DNA from: Muribaculum sp.
GTDB taxonomy: Bacteria; Bacteroidota; Bacteroidia; Bacteroidales; Muribaculaceae
Direction: 5' to 3'
Assembly: GCA_009775095.1 (NCBI GenBank)
Contig: VSOZ01000019.1
Span: 8,927 to 72,926 of the forward strand
Length of the DNA: 64,000 nt
Both the position numbers and the translations under genes were made by a program. Shown here piece by piece: positions 60,751 through 64,000 of the stretch (position 1 is its first letter; each line of letters begins with the position of its first letter). The notes under the pieces are model-generated. The model was not told where the DNA came from, searched no databases, and saw only the letters and a list, made by a program, of their open reading frames with translations.

Positions 60751-61706
60751 TACAATCTGCGTATAATCTTGTCGGAGGACGTACGGTCAAATTCAGAAAC
60801 AAAATATACCGCTTTGGGCACGCTGTATCGATCAAGTATACGGCGTGCTTCGTTTATTATTGCATCGGCATCTTTTTGCTCTCCGCAGCCTTCGATGTAC
60901 AGAACCGCTTCTTGCCCCCATTCGGGGCTCTGACGTCCGATGACATAAAACGGTTGTCTTATAAATGCCGACAGTTTGCGCTCCACCTCTTCGGGATGTA
61001 TTTTTATTCCACCTGAATTTATGACATTGTCGAATCGTCCGAGCCAGCGGAAGCTGACAGGCGACTTCAAGTCCACGATGTCGTTGGTTACAAGCCGACC
61101 GAATGAAAACCCGGGAGCGTTTATTACAAGACATCCTCTATTGTCTGTGTCGAAAGTGATGCCGTGAATAGCTTCAAATTCTGTTATGCCGGTCGATACT
61201 TTGCGTATGGCTACATGGCTGCATGTCTCTGTCATGCCGTATGACAACCATGCATTGACGCCGCTTTGTGCGATAAGAGCTTCCTGTGACGGAGAGAGCG
61301 CGCCACCCCCTACAAGAAGATTGCGTACAGTGCTTCTATTGTCAGCTGACAGTATGTGTTCAATCTGGGCGGGCACTATCGGGAGAAGGTCGATATGTCC
61401 GTAGCCGTCAAGCGATATGGCGCGTGACGGTTTTGTTATATGCAGGGTGGCCCCGGACACCATAGCCCTTACAATCATCATTTTGCCGGCGATATAATCG
61501 GTCGACAACGGCAAAAGCAATACTGACTCCGGTGTTATGTCGAAAAAACGGCATGTGGCTTGAGCCGACAAAATCATGTCGGATTTAAGTAGCCTTATCT
61601 CCTTTGGCTTGCCGGTTGAACCCGAGGTATGGGCTATTATATAATCTTTTTGATTGTGCCATTCGTCGAGAAACTTCTCTGCGAGCCTGTGCGGATCTAT
61701 TATCAT
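60747..61706 (-). CDS. menE: O-succinylbenzoate-CoA ligase
   Basis: Adenylating enzyme that activates o-succinylbenzoate in menaquinone synthesis. At 319 residues it is short for the ANL family, typical of Bacteroidetes MenE. Seen: P-loop IAHTSGSTGKPKEIRL (about residues 25-40), LSYGMTETCSHVAIR, RWLGRFDNVINSGGIKIHPEEVE, and a C-terminal lysine in TSSDKIIRRLY. It follows menC with a 4-bp overlap, so assignment is supported by context. Confidence 0.92.
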   Translation of the reverse strand: MIIDPHRLAEKFLDEWHNQKDYIIAHTSGSTGKPKEIRLLKSDMILSAQATCRFFDITPESVLLLPLSTDYIAGKMMIVRAMVSGATLHITKPSRAISLDGYGHIDLLPIVPAQIEHILSADNRSTVRNLLVGGGALSPSQEALIAQSGVNAWLSYGMTETCSHVAIRKVSTGITEFEAIHGITFDTDNRGCLVINAPGFSFGRLVTNDIVDLKSPVSFRWLGRFDNVINSGGIKIHPEEVERKLSAFIRQPFYVIGRQSPEWGQEAVLYIEGCGEQKDADAIINEARRILDRYSVPKAVYFVSEFDRTSSDKIIRRLY

Positions 61707-62767
61707 AGGTGTAATATGTCTTCAGGCAAGCGCCATTCGCCTTTAGGGTCGTAACGTATAATATCTCGTTCCTGAACGATGGGTGAGGGGATATTGTCAG
61801 TGTACAAAGCCCCTGTGCCGAGTCCTTGCGGCATTAAGGTATCGTATGTAGATACCCATTGGGCTATGGCGTTAAGCCCTATGTTGGATTCGAGAGCCGA
61901 TGTGGCCCACCATCCGATATTTCTTTCGCCGGCAAGTGCTATCCACTCGTCCGCGCTTCGGAAACCTCCGCAAAGCGATGGTTTCAGTATGATGTAGCGT
62001 GGACGTATGCTGTCAAGCATTTCTGTCTTTTCTGCCATGGAGTGGAGCCCTATAAGCTCTTCGTCAAGAGCGATGGCTATCGGGCTTTCTTCGCACAAAC
62101 GCCGCATGGCGGCGTATTGTCGCGGCTTTATCGGCTGCTCTATTGAGTGTATGCCGTATTGCGACAGTCTTTCAAGTCGCGACAGCGCATTGTCGGGAGT
62201 AAATGACCCGTTGGCGTCAAGACGGAGTTCAAGCTGATCCGGAGAGTATCGGCTGCGTATGTAGCGCAACAGGTCAAGCTCTTCTTCGAAGTTTATACCG
62301 CCGATCTTTAGTTTCATGCAGCGGAAACCGGCTTTCAGTTTCTCGTCAATGCGTGATAGCATGGTCCGGGCATCGCCCATCCATATGAGGCCGTTTATCG
62401 GTATCTCCTCCAATCCTTGGCTCCAGTTGCTGCGGTATATGATGCGATTACCTCCGTTTTGCAAGTCGTTGAGCGCTGTTTCAAGTCCGAAACGCAGAGA
62501 TGTGTATTCGGGCCATTCGATACTGCCGATCGAGTGACATCGGTTTATATTATCGCATAAATCGGCAAGCCGCTTCTCGTAGTCGGGCTTGTCGTCATCT
62601 CCGAGTCCGCGAAACAGGGCGCACTCGCCCACACCAAAGCAATCGGGGGCGTCTTCGAGCCATATCTTTATATAATATGTGTCGCGACGGGTGAGAGTGT
62701 CACGCGAAGTTACGGCCGGTTGTATGAAGTGGAGGGTATAAGTAGTGTATTTTGCTTTTAGCATCAA
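61703..62767 (-). CDS. menC: O-succinylbenzoate synthase
   Basis: Enolase-superfamily dehydratase in menaquinone synthesis. The 354-residue protein has the catalytic lysines in MKLKIGGINFEEE (about residues 149-161), metal ligands D in LRLDANGSFTP, E in HSIEQPIKP and D in IALDEELIG, and a lysine in YIILKPSLCGG. The N-terminal capping domain is complete. It overlaps menB by 4 bp and menE by 4 bp. Confidence 0.93.
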   Translation of the reverse strand: MMLKAKYTTYTLHFIQPAVTSRDTLTRRDTYYIKIWLEDAPDCFGVGECALFRGLGDDDKPDYEKRLADLCDNINRCHSIGSIEWPEYTSLRFGLETALNDLQNGGNRIIYRSNWSQGLEEIPINGLIWMGDARTMLSRIDEKLKAGFRCMKLKIGGINFEEELDLLRYIRSRYSPDQLELRLDANGSFTPDNALSRLERLSQYGIHSIEQPIKPRQYAAMRRLCEESPIAIALDEELIGLHSMAEKTEMLDSIRPRYIILKPSLCGGFRSADEWIALAGERNIGWWATSALESNIGLNAIAQWVSTYDTLMPQGLGTGALYTDNIPSPIVQERDIIRYDPKGEWRLPEDILHL

Positions 62768-63582
62768 CCGGGGAATTTGGGGAACTGGTCGAAGTCGGGA
62801 TCGCGTTTTTCCAGAAACGCGTTTTTGCCTTCCTGTGCTTCGGCCATGAGATAATACATGAGTGTGGCGTCGCCGGCAAATTCCATCATGCCGCGCTGTC
62901 CGTCAAGCTCGGCGTTAAGCGCGCGTTTGATCATCCTTATGGCCATGGGGCTTCGTTTGAGTATTGTCTCACACCACTCCACGGTTTCGTCCTCAAGGCG
63001 TTCGAGTGGCACGACCTTGTTTACCATACCCATCTCCTCGGCTTCTTTGGCGGTGTATTGACGGCATAAAAACCATATTTCGCGAGCTTTTTTCTGTCCG
63101 ACGCAACGGGCGAGATATGATGAGCCGAAACCCGCGTCAAAACTGCCTACTTTCGGACCGGTCTGTCCGAAGCGTGCATTTTCCGACGCTATGGTAAGGT
63201 CGCACACTACCTGAAGCACATTGCCTCCGCCTATGGCGTAGCCGTTGACCATTGCTATTACCGGTTTGGGGATAGAGCGGATGGCTTTGTGAAGATCAAG
63301 CACATTAAGGCGTGGCACTCCGTTCTGATCTATATAGCCTCCCACGCCCTTTACTTTTTGGTCGCCTCCGGAGCAAAACGCTTTGTCGCCGGTGCCCGTA
63401 AGTACGATGACACCTATGTCGGGGCGTTCACGACATATGGCCATGGCATCAAGCATCTCGAAATTGGTCTGCGGTCTGAATGCATTGTATACCTGCGGGC
63501 GGTTTATCGTTATTTTGGCTATGCCACCATATTGCTGGAAAAGAATATCTTCATACTCTTTGATTGTGCTCCATTCTCTCAT
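62764..63582 (-). CDS. menB: 1,4-dihydroxy-2-naphthoyl-CoA synthase
   Basis: Crotonase-fold ring-closing enzyme of menaquinone synthesis, 272 residues. Seen: ITINRPQVYNAFRPQTNFEM, CSGGDQKVKG, VNGYAIGGGNVLQVVCDLTIAS with the oxyanion-hole glycines, FGQTGPKVGSFDAGFGSSYLARCVGQKKAREIWFLCR and the C-terminal FLEKRDPDFDQFPKFPG, which is diagnostic for MenB. It is the first gene of a menB-menC-menE operon with a good promoter at 63653-63685. menF, menD and menA are not in this window. Confidence 0.97.
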   Translation of the reverse strand: MREWSTIKEYEDILFQQYGGIAKITINRPQVYNAFRPQTNFEMLDAMAICRERPDIGVIVLTGTGDKAFCSGGDQKVKGVGGYIDQNGVPRLNVLDLHKAIRSIPKPVIAMVNGYAIGGGNVLQVVCDLTIASENARFGQTGPKVGSFDAGFGSSYLARCVGQKKAREIWFLCRQYTAKEAEEMGMVNKVVPLERLEDETVEWCETILKRSPMAIRMIKRALNAELDGQRGMMEFAGDATLMYYLMAEAQEGKNAFLEKRDPDFDQFPKFPG

Positions 63583-63652
63583 ATGTAATGTATATTATAT
63601 TAATAAATATATTATATCGTCTGTGGAAATTAAGTTAACAGAGTCTGTAGTG

Positions 63653-63685
63653 CAAAATTACGACATTTCTTGTAAACCATGCAAA
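63653..63685 (-). promoter_or_regulatory. Promoter of the menB-menC-menE operon
   Basis: Minus-strand TAATTTTG (63653-63660) and TTTG (63682-63685), 21 bp apart, match the Bacteroidetes consensus. Leader about 65 nt. Confidence 0.65.
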
Positions 63686-63860
63686 ATGCAGGATTTAAAT
63701 ACTTAAATTAACGTATATTGGACTGATGTGACAGGATATGTAGGTATATGTAATAAAAATGAAACTTTTGCTTGTATTTGTAAATATTTGTAAATGTGAG
63801 TATTGCGAATTAACTATAGTTAAATAATATGGTTTTACTAAATTTTTTATTAAAAAACTA

Positions 63861-63889
63861 TTGCATATTAAAAATATTATGTATCTTTG
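63861..63889 (+). promoter_or_regulatory. Promoter of the gene at the right edge
   Basis: TTG (63861-63863) and TATCTTTG (63882-63889), 18 bp apart; leader about 65 nt to the ATG at 63960. Confidence 0.6.
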
Positions 63890-63959
63890 CTGTGTAATCA
63901 ATTTGTAACACGTTTGTGTGAGGGTTGAAATAAAAACATTAACTAAAAAAATTATCACT

Positions 63960-64000
63960 ATGGGTTCGTCTAACTTTCAAACAAAACTGTTAAGTTTGCA
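63960..64000 (+). CDS. Start of a gene cut by the window edge
   Basis: ATG at 63960 opens a frame MGSSNFQTKLLSL that runs off the window. A well-spaced promoter lies about 70 bp upstream. Too short to identify. Confidence 0.5.
   Translation, partial: MGSSNFQTKLLSL

Larger units (their letters stand above)
63583..63959. other. Divergent promoter region of menB and the next gene
   Basis: AT-rich spacer of 377 bp. It holds the menB promoter (63653-63685), a tandem direct repeat TATTTGTAAA twice at 63775-63794, and the plus-strand promoter at 63861-63889. A short minus-strand reading frame in it shows no features and is not called. Confidence 0.5.

Noticed and set aside
1..64000. CRISPR arrays, tRNA or rRNA genes
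   Set aside because: No regularly spaced repeats and no tRNA- or rRNA-like sequences were seen in any gap; the gaps are short and accounted for.

Overview
The window reads as a chromosomal segment of a gut Bacteroidales bacterium, possibly of the Muribaculaceae; the family assignment is inference from overall gene content. Evidence for the order: Bacteroidetes-type promoters (-7 box TAnnTTTG with TTG or TTTG about 20 bp upstream), a UpxY-type NusG paralogue heading a surface-polysaccharide locus, Bacteroidetes families such as DUF4954, GxxExxY and DUF4369-type thioredoxin-fold lipoproteins, and weak Shine-Dalgarno sequences. No rRNA, tRNA or CRISPR array was found.

Layout. 0-7 kb: glycerol kinase, a glycosyltransferase/LpxL acyltransferase pair, a 327-bp MITE-like inverted-repeat element, the tRNA methylthiotransferase MtaB and an acyl-CoA synthetase. 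7-12 kb: an AT-rich minus-strand cluster (transglutaminase-like protein, DUF1573 protein, Cys-rich fulvocin-C-related lipoprotein, small membrane protein, O-antigen-ligase-like protein with TPR tail) that looks laterally acquired. 12-20 kb: small basic protein, SPFH protein, catalase, TrmN6-like methyltransferase, DUF308/HdeD-like protein, a tandem pair of LpoB/CsgG-like secreted proteins, a region with two inverted copies of a structured sequence, and an AAA ATPase.

20.5-39 kb is a surface polysaccharide (capsule or O-antigen) locus. UpxY comes first, then UDP-sugar dehydrogenase, glycosyltransferases, a Wzx flippase, a glycan gene broken by an in-frame TAA, a GT8 enzyme, acetyltransferases, an EpsG-type Wzy polymerase, an inserted minus-strand DUF4143 ATPase, a rhamnosyltransferase-like GT2 and the complete dTDP-L-rhamnose pathway (rfbA, rfbC, rfbD, rfbB) with a GxxExxY gene lodged inside. 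Its middle is AT-rich compared with the UpxY and rhamnose ends. Two poly-G tracts lie in or at the end of its genes and could act as phase-variation switches. A tyrosine recombinase of the Bacteroides invertase/integrase type follows. No initiating sugar-phosphate transferase and no Wza/Wzc export genes are present, so those steps must be encoded elsewhere.

40-64 kb is compact housekeeping: NhaC antiporter, PanE-like reductase, HIT protein, GreA, two GT2 genes facing a third glycosyltransferase, a thioredoxin-fold lipoprotein, DUF4954, HflX, an S41 protease, CoaD, ParE, an M20 deacylase, ComEC, a YeiH-type exporter, AroE, a Crp/Fnr regulator and the menaquinone genes menB-menC-menE. Genes here often share ATGA overlaps or meet tail to tail with almost no spacer. 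The most promising oddities are the MITE whose end supplies the C-terminus of MtaB, the poly-G tracts, the nonsense codon in the glycan locus, the 7-12 kb cluster and the inverted RNA-like repeats near 18.4 kb.
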